Shown here: positions 9,382 to 18,568 of the stretch, piece after piece
Position numbering within the stretch: the stretch's first letter is position 1
How the letters are laid out: each line of letters begins with the position of its first letter
Assembly: GCA_963740455.1 (NCBI GenBank)
Contig: CAVUEF010000020.1
Coordinates: forward strand, 75,592 to 139,591
Direction: 5' to 3'
Length of the DNA: 64,000 nucleotides
Origin: Paucibacter sp963740455
Lineage (GTDB): Bacteria; Pseudomonadota; Gammaproteobacteria; Burkholderiales; Burkholderiaceae_C
Translations under genes and position numbers: made by a program
The notes under the pieces: model-generated
What the model was told of the DNA's origin: nothing
The model's input: only the letters and a program-made list of their open reading frames with translations
The model's database searches: none

Positions 9382-9668
9382 GTGTTGATTCCAGACTGCA
9401 GGCACAGCTTGATCTTGACGACTGTCGCGAAAATCCACAGCGCGCTCAGCAGCACAAAGACCACCAGGGGCAGATGTCTGTCGCCAACCCGGCGTGGCAC
9501 GAGACGGCGCGCCAACTTGACGAAGGGCGAGGTCAGCACGTCAAACAGCTTGTAGAAGACGTTGTGCTCGCGCTTCGCCCCCGCCAGCAGCCCGAGCAGC
9601 CCGCGTCCCACCAAGGCCATCAACGCGATCTCGGCAATCATCTTCAGCGCGGTCACGAACAGCAGCAT
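9372..9668 (-). CDS. Small membrane protein, YggT-like
   Basis: A 98-residue protein with a hydrophobic helix at about residues 1-28, a basic linker (SPFVKLARRLVPRR) and a second hydrophobic helix at about 68-90. The linker, a helix break followed by Arg-rich RRLVP, resembles the signature of YggT-family inner-membrane proteins, but it is shorter. Function is unknown. It overlaps the DUF4212 gene by ten bases, so the two are probably made together. Confidence 0.65.
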   Translation of the reverse strand: MLLFVTALKMIAEIALMALVGRGLLGLLAGAKREHNVFYKLFDVLTSPFVKLARRLVPRRVGDRHLPLVVFVLLSALWIFATVVKIKLCLQSGINTCH

Positions 9669-9790
9669 GGGCTTGCCTTGTTTGCTGTGCGCTCAAGCAT
9701 GCACCGGCGTGATCGATGGATTCTGGCGCAAGGCTCGGCCAACGCAAGCGCTCGCCGTGGTGGTTCGATCCGACGTCGGCAAACCCGACC

Positions 9791-11134
9791 TCAATACTGG
9801 AACGCCAAGCGCAACCCACCCCAGTGCCGCCCCTGCACGTTGATGGGCGCTGCAACTTCCTTCATGACGACGAAGCGGCCGCCCCCCATATCACGGCGGT
9901 AGGTCTGCAGCAGAAACGGGCGTTGATTGCGTGCCGACGCCAGTCCGGTGCGATCATTGAAGATGCGACGGTAGCGGCTGTTGGCGGTGTCCCACGCAAG
10001 GTCACCGCGCTGGGGTTGCGAATACCGTTTGTTGTGGACGGCAACATAGCCGTTGCGATCCACGGCGATGCCAAACACGACCTTGCTGCTGACTCTGAGC
10101 AAGCGCTCCTGGATCTCGGGAAACTGCTTGTCGGCCAGCACCGTGAAACGACTCGTGTGCTGGGCCGGATTCGTGTTGGGAATGGGCTTGTAGTTCTCGT
10201 CAAACAGGTCGTTGGCAGAAATCGCCGAACGGCGCAACGCGTCCTCCAGCAATGCCGAAATTTCAGCCGCTGCCTGTTGCGCCGCTTCGATGTAGGGAGA
10301 ATCCTCGGTCTGGAAACCGCTTTGCGCCACCTTCTCGATCAGATCCTCGGAAATCTTCAAAAAACTCTCGCTGTGCCCCAAGGCCCGACCCAAGGCGTAG
10401 CTCGTCTGTTGCACCTGCCCGTGCATGAGGCCCATGGCGCCGCTCAGTTGGGCGCACAACTGCTGGCTGTCGTGCGCCGCGCCGACAATCGCCCCCATGC
10501 CCGACTCCACGCGCGCCAATGCAAGGTGCACTGCTCCGGCTTGAACGGTCGTGCCGTGGGCCTGGATCTCGCGCGCCAGTGCTTCGATACGCGCATCGAG
10601 TTTCTTCACCGTGCCCAGAATTTCCTTCGACGAGGTCTCGACTTTGCCGGCCAGGTCTTTCACTGCATCGGCAACCACGCTGAATCCGCGCCCCGCGTCG
10701 CCGGCGCGTTTGGCTTCGACCGAGGCATTGAACGCCACCAGCCTGGTCTGCACCGCGATCTGCGTGATCTGACCGGCGGCCTCGCCGACTTGCTTCAATG
10801 TCTCGACGATGGTGCCAACCTCGTGGCCCACCGCCTCCAGCGCCTGACGCGCCTGGGTCACAGCCTGGCTGCCGCTGCGGGTGTGCTCACCGATGCCAAT
10901 CTGGGCCTTGTTGACCTGCTCCAGCTGAGCCTGCAAGCCGACAACCTTGTCGAGCTGCTGTTGCGCCTGCCGGCTTGTGTCCTCGATGAGACCGCGCACC
11001 TCGGCCGCCTCACGGCCCAGCAAGGAAGCCTGGTGTGACAGCGGGCCGATCAGCTCGCTCGTGAGATCTCGGGCCGCGCTTGAAGGTGCTGTCGCGACCT
11101 CGTTCGGGGCACTGCGCTTGAAGAAATCGAACAT
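9791..11134 (-). CDS. Cytosolic methyl-accepting chemotaxis-type protein
   Basis: About 447 residues with no membrane segment or signal peptide. The N-terminal two thirds is a long coiled coil containing the MCP signalling tip (VAFNASVEAKRAGDAGRGFSV, a variant of the canonical hairpin). The C-terminal 130 residues (from about FTVLADKQF) are a separate globular domain with a GIAVDRNGYVAVHN core, which resembles a PAS/Cache-like fold and probably senses a cytoplasmic signal. This order, signalling part first and sensor last, is inverted relative to classic receptors. It lies 58 bases after fliA on the same strand, so it is probably in the flhB-fliA operon. Start chosen at MFDFFKRS; longer forms overlap the fliA stop. 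Confidence 0.82.
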   Translation of the reverse strand: MFDFFKRSAPNEVATAPSSAARDLTSELIGPLSHQASLLGREAAEVRGLIEDTSRQAQQQLDKVVGLQAQLEQVNKAQIGIGEHTRSGSQAVTQARQALEAVGHEVGTIVETLKQVGEAAGQITQIAVQTRLVAFNASVEAKRAGDAGRGFSVVADAVKDLAGKVETSSKEILGTVKKLDARIEALAREIQAHGTTVQAGAVHLALARVESGMGAIVGAAHDSQQLCAQLSGAMGLMHGQVQQTSYALGRALGHSESFLKISEDLIEKVAQSGFQTEDSPYIEAAQQAAAEISALLEDALRRSAISANDLFDENYKPIPNTNPAQHTSRFTVLADKQFPEIQERLLRVSSKVVFGIAVDRNGYVAVHNKRYSQPQRGDLAWDTANSRYRRIFNDRTGLASARNQRPFLLQTYRRDMGGGRFVVMKEVAAPINVQGRHWGGLRLAFQY

Positions 11135-11192
11135 GTGAGACTGGCTGCAATGGTAGTGGGGATCGACTTCGCGCTGGCCGCGTGCCTCGTTT

Positions 11193-11906
11193 CTACCACG
11201 CGCGCAGCTTGGCGCGCAATCTCGCAATCGATTGGCTGTGCAGTTGGCACACGCGCGACTCGGTGACCTTGAGCACGACCGCGATCTCCTTGAGATTCAT
11301 GTCGTGCTCGTAGTACATGCTCATCACATACTGCTCGCGCTCGGGCAGGTTCTTGATGGCGTCCACCAAGGCCTGGCGCATGCGCTGATCCTGCAACAAC
11401 GCGAGCGGATTCTGTTCTTCGCTGGCGACATGGCGATCCAGAAAATCTTCGTCGCCGTCGTCGCCCGACATGTCTTCCAGGCAGACGAGTTGGGTGCCGC
11501 GCACCTTGCCCAGTAATTCCTGGTATTCGACCAGGCTCAGACCCATTTCCCGGGCGATCTCGGACTCTTGCGGCGCTCGACCGAGCTTTTGTTCGAGCTT
11601 GTGCAGCGCCGTCTCGATCGAGCGTTGCTGGCGGCGCGTGCCGCGGCTCATCCAGTCGCCACCGCGCAGCTCATCGAGCATCGCGCCGCGAATGCGTTGC
11701 GTGGCGAAGGTCTCGAACTGCACGCCCTGGTTCGCGTCGAAGCGCGACAGGGCGTCGGTGAGTCCGATCAGGCCCACTTGCATCAAGTCATTGATCTCCA
11801 CATTGGCCGGCAGTTTGGCGATCATCTGATGCGCCAGACGCCGCACCAGCGGGCTGTATTGCTTGATCATCGAGTTGAGGTCAAGTTGGCCCTTGGCGGT
11901 ATACAT
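11193..11906 (-). CDS. fliA: RNA polymerase sigma-28 factor FliA
   Basis: About 237 residues. Region 2 (PLVRRLAHQM...DLMQVGLIGL, FDANQGVQFETFATQRIRG), region 3 and region 4 (LPEREQYVMSMYYE, helix-turn-helix LKEIAVVLKVTESRVCQLHS) match the flagellar sigma factor. It directs transcription of late flagellar and chemotaxis genes; candidate promoters of its type are listed at motA, fliC1, fliD, fliS and flaG. The ATG at 11906 is preceded by GGAG at a good distance, making it a better start than the TTG at 11918. It follows flhG by 16 bases in the flhB-flhA-flhF-flhG-fliA operon. No anti-sigma flgM is in the window. Confidence 0.96.
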   Translation of the reverse strand: MYTAKGQLDLNSMIKQYSPLVRRLAHQMIAKLPANVEINDLMQVGLIGLTDALSRFDANQGVQFETFATQRIRGAMLDELRGGDWMSRGTRRQQRSIETALHKLEQKLGRAPQESEIAREMGLSLVEYQELLGKVRGTQLVCLEDMSGDDGDEDFLDRHVASEEQNPLALLQDQRMRQALVDAIKNLPEREQYVMSMYYEHDMNLKEIAVVLKVTESRVCQLHSQSIARLRAKLRAW

Positions 11907-11922
11907 GCTCAGCTCCAAGGTC

Positions 11923-12732
11923 TCAAAGTGCGGCTAAGCCTGCATCTTGCCACGGCGGGTAAGCCGGGTCACGCAACGGCACGGCGTTGGCGGGCCTTTC
12001 CATCACCGCGCCCGCAGGCGCTGCCATCAGCAACTCGCGGGCCAGATGCCGCAAGGCGGCCGACGGCGGCTCGGCGGTCGAAGCCAGCGGATCGATGCTG
12101 GCCCAATCGCACAGCACGGCGCCCAGAAACCCGTCGGCGCAAGCTGTCATTTGCTGGGCGATGCGTTCGACACGCGGCGAATTCGCGTCGGCGCCCAGCA
12201 GCAGGCTGTGCACCATCAATCCCGAGCGCTGCACCAGCAGTTTCAGACCGGCATAGGCATGCGTCACGCTGAGCGGTCGGTCGTCGGCGAGCAGCACAGG
12301 ACGCACCTCGCGCCGGGCCACGACGCGACACAGCTCGGGCGCACTCGCGTGCAGCATCACCACATCCGCCTGAGGCGCCGCATCAATCACCGCATTGAGC
12401 ATCTCGGCAGCCGAACCATGGGCGTTGATGTAACGCATTGGCAAGCCGCGCGCGGCCAAGTACGACACCTTGTCGGACAGCAACTCGACGCAGGCGCCCA
12501 GTTCCACCGCCGCCAGCTCATCGGGCGCGGGCGAGTTCTCGCCTGCATCGACCAACAAAGTGTGCAGGCCGAGTTCTCCAAACGCCGCACACAGATGCTC
12601 GAGCAGCACGCCGCCATAGGCAACATGCGGGTTGCTGACAACCGGAACGAAACGCACCCGCGAGGCCGAAAACAGGCGGCGCAATCCGTCGGCCTGATCG
12701 GACTGTGCGGCAGCGGTGAAGTGGTTGCGCAT
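11923..12732 (-). CDS. flhG: FlhG/FleN-like flagellar number regulator lacking the P-loop
   Basis: A 269-residue protein placed between flhF and fliA, where flhG normally lies. The N-terminal DQADGLRRLF is the FlhG activation helix that in the family stimulates the FlhF GTPase. The following MinD/ParA-like fold is recognisable (LLVDAGENS, DVVMLHASAPE), but the deviant Walker A motif (KGGVGKS/T) is replaced by SNPHVAYGGVL, with no Lys and no Ser/Thr in the right place. ATP binding is therefore doubtful. It could still act on FlhF through its N-terminus. Confidence 0.85.
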   Translation of the reverse strand: MRNHFTAAAQSDQADGLRRLFSASRVRFVPVVSNPHVAYGGVLLEHLCAAFGELGLHTLLVDAGENSPAPDELAAVELGACVELLSDKVSYLAARGLPMRYINAHGSAAEMLNAVIDAAPQADVVMLHASAPELCRVVARREVRPVLLADDRPLSVTHAYAGLKLLVQRSGLMVHSLLLGADANSPRVERIAQQMTACADGFLGAVLCDWASIDPLASTAEPPSAALRHLARELLMAAPAGAVMERPANAVPLRDPAYPPWQDAGLAAL

Positions 12733-12795
12733 GTGGCTGGCTGACTTGTGGTGACGCAGGTCTTGGCTTGCCGGATCAGCCGGGTATCCCGGGCT

Positions 12796-14400
12796 CTAGG
12801 CGTGCAGACTGGCGGCTTGGGCGGCTTGCTGCGACGGCGCGCCGGCAAAGATCAGATTGACGTCCGATGCATCGACCCGCCAGGCGCTTGCGCCACCGCC
12901 ACGCAAGGCGCGCTGAATCAGCGCATGCGCCGACAGGCGGTGCCAGTCCTCGGGCACGCGCTGGCCATTGGCCACGCCCAGCACGCGCAGCCGGTGGCGA
13001 ATCAATGTATCGAGCGCGGGGCCGAGCTTGACGGCCTCGTCGATCTTGGACAACACCACACCCAGGCATTCGCTGGCACGCCATGACAGCACGACGTCTT
13101 CAATCGTCTCGCCCTGGGCCGAAGCATTCACGACCAGCAGCTTGGCGATGCTCGGATGCGCCAGCATGTCGAGCAACTCGCGCGTGCGGCTGTCGCGCTG
13201 CGCCATGCCGGCCGTGTCGATCAGGATCATCTTCTTGCCCGCCAGCAGTTCCAGCAGGTCTTCGAGCGAGGCGCGGTCGTGCGCGGTGTGCACCGGCACG
13301 CCCAGAATGCGGCCATAGGCGCGCAGTTGCTCATGCGCGCCGACGCGATAGGCGTCCAGCGTGATCAGGCCGAGTTGGCCCGCACCGTGCCGGGTGGCAA
13401 AGCTGGCGGCAATCTTGGCGGTGGTGGTGGTCTTGCCGACGCCGGTCGAGCCGATCAGCGCAAACACGCCGCCGCGGTCTTCCAGTGCCACGCCGGCCTC
13501 GTCGGCGAGCAAGTTGTGCTGCAGCACCTGGGTCGCCCAGACCGATTCGTCAAGCTGACTGTTGAGCATGTCGGTCGGAAATCCTTCCACCAGCTTGCGC
13601 GTCAGCGCGGGCGAAAACCCGCCCTCCAGCAAGCGTTGCGTGAGGCGTGCCTGGGCCGGCTGGCGTTGCAGTTTCTCCATGAAGGCCAGGGCACCGAAGC
13701 GCTCTTCGATCAGGCCCTTCATCGAGCGCAACTCGTTCATCATGGCTTGCTGGTCGCGCTTGGCCGTGGCGGGAGCCACATCGACCAGTACCGGTGTTTC
13801 CATCAGTCGAGGCTGCAAACGGATCTCGTCGCGCAGCACCGGCGGAGACCGGCGCGGCACCGACGCCGCCTCGCGCGCCTGGGCCGGGCGCTGCGGCCGC
13901 ACCGGGGCCGCGACAGCAGGCTGGGGCCGGGACGCGTTGATGAGCGTCGCCGACGCCGGGCCCGGGTCGGGTCGGTCGTTCAATTCGGCCTCGCGGCGTT
14001 TCAGCATGCGTTCACGCACATAGTCCTGGAACGACAGCGTGCTCATGTTCAGCACTTGCACATCGCGCTCGACGCTGCCGGGCTCGGTCGCCGGCTCGGC
14101 GCGCTCGGGCTGACGCTGTGCAGCAGCGCCCTTCTGACGCAGACTGCGCGCTGCCTGCTCGGGCGCAGGCACGCCAGCTTGCGGCGAAGCCGCCGCGCGC
14201 GGGCGGCTGGCCTGAGCCGAATTCGGTGCGCTGGCCGAGAAGCGTTCGATCTGCTTGAGGCTCTCCGGCGCCAGGGCCAGCACCTCGATGCCTTCGGCGC
14301 AGGGTTTGGTCGATAACACGACGGCGTCTTCGCCAAATGAATGGCGCACCAGCGCCAAGGCTTCGCGCGAGGTGCGGGCGGTAAATCGTTTCACGTTCAT
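12796..14400 (-). CDS. flhF: Flagellar SRP-like GTPase FlhF
   Basis: 534 residues. A short N-terminal domain (residues 1-60) is followed by a low-complexity Pro/Ala/Arg linker (60-200), then the N and G domains of the SRP GTPase family with P-loop GSTGVGKTTT (317-326), LDAYRVGAHEQL, and DTAGMAQRD. FlhF fixes the position of polar flagella. Gap to flhA is 76 bases and to flhG 63 bases. The linker differs from neighbours in composition, as is usual for this protein. Confidence 0.95.
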   Translation of the reverse strand: MNVKRFTARTSREALALVRHSFGEDAVVLSTKPCAEGIEVLALAPESLKQIERFSASAPNSAQASRPRAAASPQAGVPAPEQAARSLRQKGAAAQRQPERAEPATEPGSVERDVQVLNMSTLSFQDYVRERMLKRREAELNDRPDPGPASATLINASRPQPAVAAPVRPQRPAQAREAASVPRRSPPVLRDEIRLQPRLMETPVLVDVAPATAKRDQQAMMNELRSMKGLIEERFGALAFMEKLQRQPAQARLTQRLLEGGFSPALTRKLVEGFPTDMLNSQLDESVWATQVLQHNLLADEAGVALEDRGGVFALIGSTGVGKTTTTAKIAASFATRHGAGQLGLITLDAYRVGAHEQLRAYGRILGVPVHTAHDRASLEDLLELLAGKKMILIDTAGMAQRDSRTRELLDMLAHPSIAKLLVVNASAQGETIEDVVLSWRASECLGVVLSKIDEAVKLGPALDTLIRHRLRVLGVANGQRVPEDWHRLSAHALIQRALRGGGASAWRVDASDVNLIFAGAPSQQAAQAASLHA

Positions 14401-14476
14401 AGGAACTCCTGCAGACCTGGCTCACGGGAGGCCGTGCCTCCACTCGAGAGCGGCGAACGAATGTGCGCGTGGCTTG

Positions 14477-16567
14477 TCATGCCGCGCCGCCGATGACCGA
14501 ACCGATCCGGATCGAATGGGTTTCCGGAATTTCGCTGTGCGACAGCACGCGCAGTCGCGGCGCCGCGCGCTTGAGCAGACGCGCCATGGCGGAGCGGATC
14601 GAGTCCGGCACCAGCAGGCAGGCCGGCACGCCCAGGTCTTCCTGGCGTTTCGCGGTTTCTGCCGCCGAGCGTGCCAGCGTGTCGGCCACGCTCGGATCCA
14701 GCGCCGCGCCGTGCGGCGAGTTCAGCGCCTGGGTGACCAAACGTTCGAGTTCGGGGTCGAGTGCGATCACGTCCAATTCCTTCACCGGGCCATAGATCTG
14801 CTGCACGATGGACGGTGCCAGAAGGGTACGAATGCGGGTGGCAAGCTCCACCGGATCGGTCACGGTGGGTGCAAATTCGGCCAGGCAATCGATGATGGAA
14901 CGCATGTCGCGGATGTGCACGCCCTCGTCCAGCAACAATTGCAGCACGCGTTGCACGGTGGTGATGCCTATCAATTTGGGTATCACGTCTTCTATCAGTT
15001 GCGGCGCCAGCTTCGTCATGTGTTCCACCAGGGCTTGAGTCTCCACACGACCCAACAGCTTGGCCGCGTGCACTTGCACCAAGTGTGAGAGATGGGTGGC
15101 CACCACGGTCGAACAATCAACCACCGTAAATCCGGCCATTTGAGCCATTTCCCGCTGGCGCTCCTCGATCCAGACCGCAGGCAGACCGAAAGCGGGGTCG
15201 GTGGTGCGCGTGCCTATCAGTTGCTGGGTGGTATTGCCCGGATTGATGGCCAGCCACATGCCGGGGAAGGCCTCGCCCTCGCCCACCACCGCGCCGCGCA
15301 GCGTGATGCGGTAGGCGCTGGGCTTGAGTTCGAGGTTGTCGCGAATATGAACCGGCGGCGGCAAGAACCCGACGTCCTGCGCAAACTTGCGTCGCACGCC
15401 CTTGATGCGGCTGAGCAGGTCACCCTCGCGCAGCTTGTCCACCAGCGTGATCAGACGGTAGCCCACCTCCAGACCCAAGGTGTCGATGGGCACCAGATCG
15501 TCCCAGCTGGCATCGACATTTGCCTCGGGCGCGGCGACCACCGCCTGCGCCGTGGGTTGCTGCGCCGCCCTGACACGGCGCTGGTGCGTCAGCCACGCCA
15601 GGTAGGCAAAGCCACTGGCGATGACCAGAAACACCAGATGCGGCATGCCCGGAATCACACCGAGCAAGCCGACGATGCCCGCCGTGATGCCCAGCGCCTT
15701 GGGCGAATCGAACACCTGCTGCGATATCTGCGCGCCCAGGTCTTTTTCCTTGCCCACGCGCGACACCACCATCGCCGCGGCCACCGAAATCAGCAGGGCC
15801 GGAATCTGCGCCACCAGCGCGTCACCCACCGCCAGCAGGATGTAGGAGCTCGCCGCCTGGCTGGCCGTCAGATCGTGCTGCGCCACACCGATGATGAAGC
15901 CGCCAATGATGTTGATGAACAAAATCATGATGCCGGCCACCGCGTCGCCGCGCACGAACTTGCTGGCGCCGTCCATCGACCCGAAGAATTCGGCCTCTTC
16001 GCCGACTTCGGCGCGCCGTCGCTTCGCCTCTTTCTCCTCGATCAAGCCGGCATTCAGATCGGCATCGATGGCCATCTGCTTGCCCGGCATGGCGTCCAGG
16101 GCGAACCGCGCACCCACTTCGGCGATGCGCTCGGCACCCTTGGTGACGACGATGAAGTTGATCACCACCAGAATCGCGAACACGATCAGGCCGACCGCAA
16201 AATTGCCACCGATCAGGAAATGCCCGAACGCTTCGATCACCTTGCCTGCCGCGCCCGTGCCGGTGTGACCCTGCATCAGCACGACGCGACTCGACGCCAC
16301 GTTGAGTGACAAGCGCATCAGGGTGGTCAGCAGCAGCACGGCGGGAAAGGCAGCGAAGTCCAATGGCTTGAGCATGTGCGCTGCCACCATCATCACCATC
16401 ACGGCCATGCCGATGTTGAAGGTGAACAGCAGGTCCAGCACAAACGTCGGCAGCGGCAACACCATCATCGCCAGAATCATGATGATGGCCAGCGGCGCGC
16501 CCAGCGAACGCAGCAGCGCGGCGCGCGGCCCCAAGATCCTTTGCAGCTGCTGCATCAAGCCGTTCAT
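14477..16567 (-). CDS. flhA: Flagellar type III export gate protein FlhA
   Basis: 696 residues, the normal FlhA length. The N-terminal half has about eight transmembrane helices and the FHIPEP signature region (LMRLSLNVASSRVVLMQG; GNFAVGLIVFAILVVINF; VTKGAERIAEVGARF). The C-terminal 350 residues form the cytoplasmic docking domain for export chaperones. Its start overlaps the flhB stop by four bases, so translation is coupled. Function is substrate docking and proton-driven export at the base of the flagellum. Confidence 0.97.
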   Translation of the reverse strand: MNGLMQQLQRILGPRAALLRSLGAPLAIIMILAMMVLPLPTFVLDLLFTFNIGMAVMVMMVAAHMLKPLDFAAFPAVLLLTTLMRLSLNVASSRVVLMQGHTGTGAAGKVIEAFGHFLIGGNFAVGLIVFAILVVINFIVVTKGAERIAEVGARFALDAMPGKQMAIDADLNAGLIEEKEAKRRRAEVGEEAEFFGSMDGASKFVRGDAVAGIMILFINIIGGFIIGVAQHDLTASQAASSYILLAVGDALVAQIPALLISVAAAMVVSRVGKEKDLGAQISQQVFDSPKALGITAGIVGLLGVIPGMPHLVFLVIASGFAYLAWLTHQRRVRAAQQPTAQAVVAAPEANVDASWDDLVPIDTLGLEVGYRLITLVDKLREGDLLSRIKGVRRKFAQDVGFLPPPVHIRDNLELKPSAYRITLRGAVVGEGEAFPGMWLAINPGNTTQQLIGTRTTDPAFGLPAVWIEERQREMAQMAGFTVVDCSTVVATHLSHLVQVHAAKLLGRVETQALVEHMTKLAPQLIEDVIPKLIGITTVQRVLQLLLDEGVHIRDMRSIIDCLAEFAPTVTDPVELATRIRTLLAPSIVQQIYGPVKELDVIALDPELERLVTQALNSPHGAALDPSVADTLARSAAETAKRQEDLGVPACLLVPDSIRSAMARLLKRAAPRLRVLSHSEIPETHSIRIGSVIGGAA

Positions 16568-17745
16568 GCGTCACGCTCCGGCTCGCCCGACGCGTCAGCC
16601 TGGGCTGTGGCCTTGTGATGCGGGTCCAGTTCCAGCGGCACCTCGGGCTCTGGCTGAGCCGCCGGCATCGGCGCCTTGCCCGCCATGGCGGCGCGCAACT
16701 GGTAGACATAGGCCAGCACCTGGGCGACTGCGGCGAACAGCGCCGCCGGAATCTCGCGGTCGACTTCGGCATGGGCGTAGAGCGCACGCGCCAGCATCGG
16801 CGACTCGAGCACCGGCACTTTTGATCCCTTGGCCAGATCGCGAATCCTCAGTGCCAGCAAGTCGGCACCCTTGGCCACCACGCGCGGCGCGGCCATGGAT
16901 TTTTCGTCGTACTTCAGGGCCACCGCGTAGTGGGTCGGGTTCATCACGACCAGATCGGCCCGCGGTATGGCGGCCATCATGCGGCTCTTGGCCATCTCGC
17001 GCATGATCTGGCGCATACGGCCCTTGACCTCGGCATTGCCCTCGGCCTGCTTGAACTCCTGCTTGGCCTCTTCGCGCGTCATCTTCAGACGCCGCATATG
17101 CAAATGCCGCTGCAGCGGCAGGTCGATGGCGGCAAACAGGGCCAGCGCCAGCAGCGGAAACAGCAGGCCCGCCAGCAGCAGGTTGCCGGCGTAAGAAATC
17201 GCCGACGGCAGCGGCAGGGACATGATGCTGACGTAATTGGCCAGCCGGTCTTTCATCACCAGCGCGCCCGCGCCGCCCAGAATCAATGCCAGCACGCTGG
17301 ACTTGACCGCATCACTCGCATGCTGCCAACTGAACAGTCGCCCCACGCCCGCGAGCGGGCTGACGCGTTCGAACTTGGGGCTGATCGGCTTGAGCGAAAA
17401 AGTCACCCCGCCAGCAATCGCACCGCTGGCCACCGCCACCAGCACCATGACGATGCCCACCGGCGCAATCACGAACACCATCTTGAGTGCGGCCGCGCCC
17501 AGCGCCTCGCCCATGGCGGCGGTATTCATGACCCGACCCGCGTCGAAGGACAGCGCGCTTGTCAGCATGTGCTGCAACCAATCCACCGCGGTGGGTGCCA
17601 GCATGGCCAGCATGGCGCCCGCCGCGGCCATGGCGGTGAAATGCCCCAGGTCGCGCGAGCGCACGACCTGACCGTCCTCCCGCGCCTTCTTCAGCTTCTT
17701 GGCTGAGGCGGGTAGATTTCGGTCTTGTGCGCTTTGTTCGGCCAT
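16564..17745 (-). CDS. flhB: Flagellar export specificity switch protein FlhB
   Basis: 393 residues. Four transmembrane helices in the first 210 residues are followed by a basic cytoplasmic domain containing the self-cleavage site NPTH (N269-P270) in VVMNPTHYAVAL. Cleavage changes export from rod/hook to filament substrates. The C-terminal tail (about 40 residues, Pro/Glu/Ala-rich) is longer than in Salmonella. First gene of the minus-strand flhB-flhA-flhF-flhG-fliA operon; its promoter should lie in 17746-17850, where a run of seven G (17821-17827) is also found. Confidence 0.96.
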   Translation of the reverse strand: MAEQSAQDRNLPASAKKLKKAREDGQVVRSRDLGHFTAMAAAGAMLAMLAPTAVDWLQHMLTSALSFDAGRVMNTAAMGEALGAAALKMVFVIAPVGIVMVLVAVASGAIAGGVTFSLKPISPKFERVSPLAGVGRLFSWQHASDAVKSSVLALILGGAGALVMKDRLANYVSIMSLPLPSAISYAGNLLLAGLLFPLLALALFAAIDLPLQRHLHMRRLKMTREEAKQEFKQAEGNAEVKGRMRQIMREMAKSRMMAAIPRADLVVMNPTHYAVALKYDEKSMAAPRVVAKGADLLALRIRDLAKGSKVPVLESPMLARALYAHAEVDREIPAALFAAVAQVLAYVYQLRAAMAGKAPMPAAQPEPEVPLELDPHHKATAQADASGEPERDA

Positions 17746-17849
17746 GGTGGAAACGGAAATGTGAGCCAGTCCATTGTTTCCGATGACGGCAAGAACTTAA
17801 GCCGGATAAGCGGGGTAAAAGGGGGGGTAGTTCCGGTGCGAGGGGCACT

Positions 17850-17880
17850 GAAACGCAAACGGCGACCGAGAGGTCGCCGT
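17850..17880 (-). terminator. Rho-independent terminator after cheZ
   Basis: Perfect 9-bp stem (17859-17867 with 17872-17880, ACGGCGACC/GGTCGCCGT) and a 4-base loop. Read on the minus strand it is followed by TTGCGTTTC, moderately U-rich. It lies about 45 bases after the cheZ stop and before the flhB promoter region, so it closes the motA-motB-cheY-cheZ operon. Confidence 0.75.
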
Positions 17881-17926
17881 GTTGTCGAGGCGCGCTGTTG
17901 GCGGCCGATGCGCGCAGCCGCTGGCC

Positions 17927-18556
17927 TCAGAAGCCCATACTCGCCAGCAAATCGTCCACCTCGGATTGATCTTTCACGACGTCGGTGCGGCCTTCGTGCA
18001 CCACCACCGGACCATGCAGGACCACCTCGACCTTGTGCACCTGCTCGGTCGGCATGGCCTGCACCAGCAGCTTCACCAGGCTGTCCTCGAGGTCACCCGC
18101 CAGGGCCACGACGCGCTTCACGACCTGCCCGGTCAGGTCATGAAAATCCTGCGCCACCATGATGTCGGTCAGATGCTGGTCGATGCGTGAGGTGCCGGCT
18201 TCCACTGCATGCACAAAGTTGAACACCTCGCCCGACGCCACCGCCTTGACCGGATCGGCCACGATGGCGGCCGCCATGGCGCGTGTCTGCGCTGTGATGA
18301 CGGCGTGTTCGGCCTTCGCCAAATCGACCGAATTGAGCACCTTCTCGGCCGCCTCGCCGGTTTTCTGGGCGATGTACTGCAGCCGGCTGCGGGCGTCCGG
18401 CAAGCCTTCGGTCGCCTCTTGCAGCTTGGGCATCACGCCGAGCTGCTTCAAGGTGTCGTGCAACTGGCGCGTGATCTGGCCCAGTTGCTGAAACACCTCA
18501 GGGGAAGCCTGGCCGGCCACGGCGGGCGCCAGGGTATCAATCGTCTCGGCCTGCAT
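17927..18556 (-). CDS. cheZ: CheY-P phosphatase CheZ
   Basis: About 209 residues, the usual CheZ length. It is mostly helical and has the catalytic segment AQDFHDLTGQVVKR with the Asp and Gln (DLTGQ) that position water for CheY-P dephosphorylation, and the C-terminal peptide QSEVDDLLASMGF that binds CheY-P. The ATG at 18556 is preceded by GGAGAG; another ATG at 18568, next to the cheY stop, is possible. Fourth gene of motA-motB-cheY-cheZ. Confidence 0.95.
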   Translation of the reverse strand: MQAETIDTLAPAVAGQASPEVFQQLGQITRQLHDTLKQLGVMPKLQEATEGLPDARSRLQYIAQKTGEAAEKVLNSVDLAKAEHAVITAQTRAMAAAIVADPVKAVASGEVFNFVHAVEAGTSRIDQHLTDIMVAQDFHDLTGQVVKRVVALAGDLEDSLVKLLVQAMPTEQVHKVEVVLHGPVVVHEGRTDVVKDQSEVDDLLASMGF

Positions 18557-18568
18557 CAATCTCTCCAT

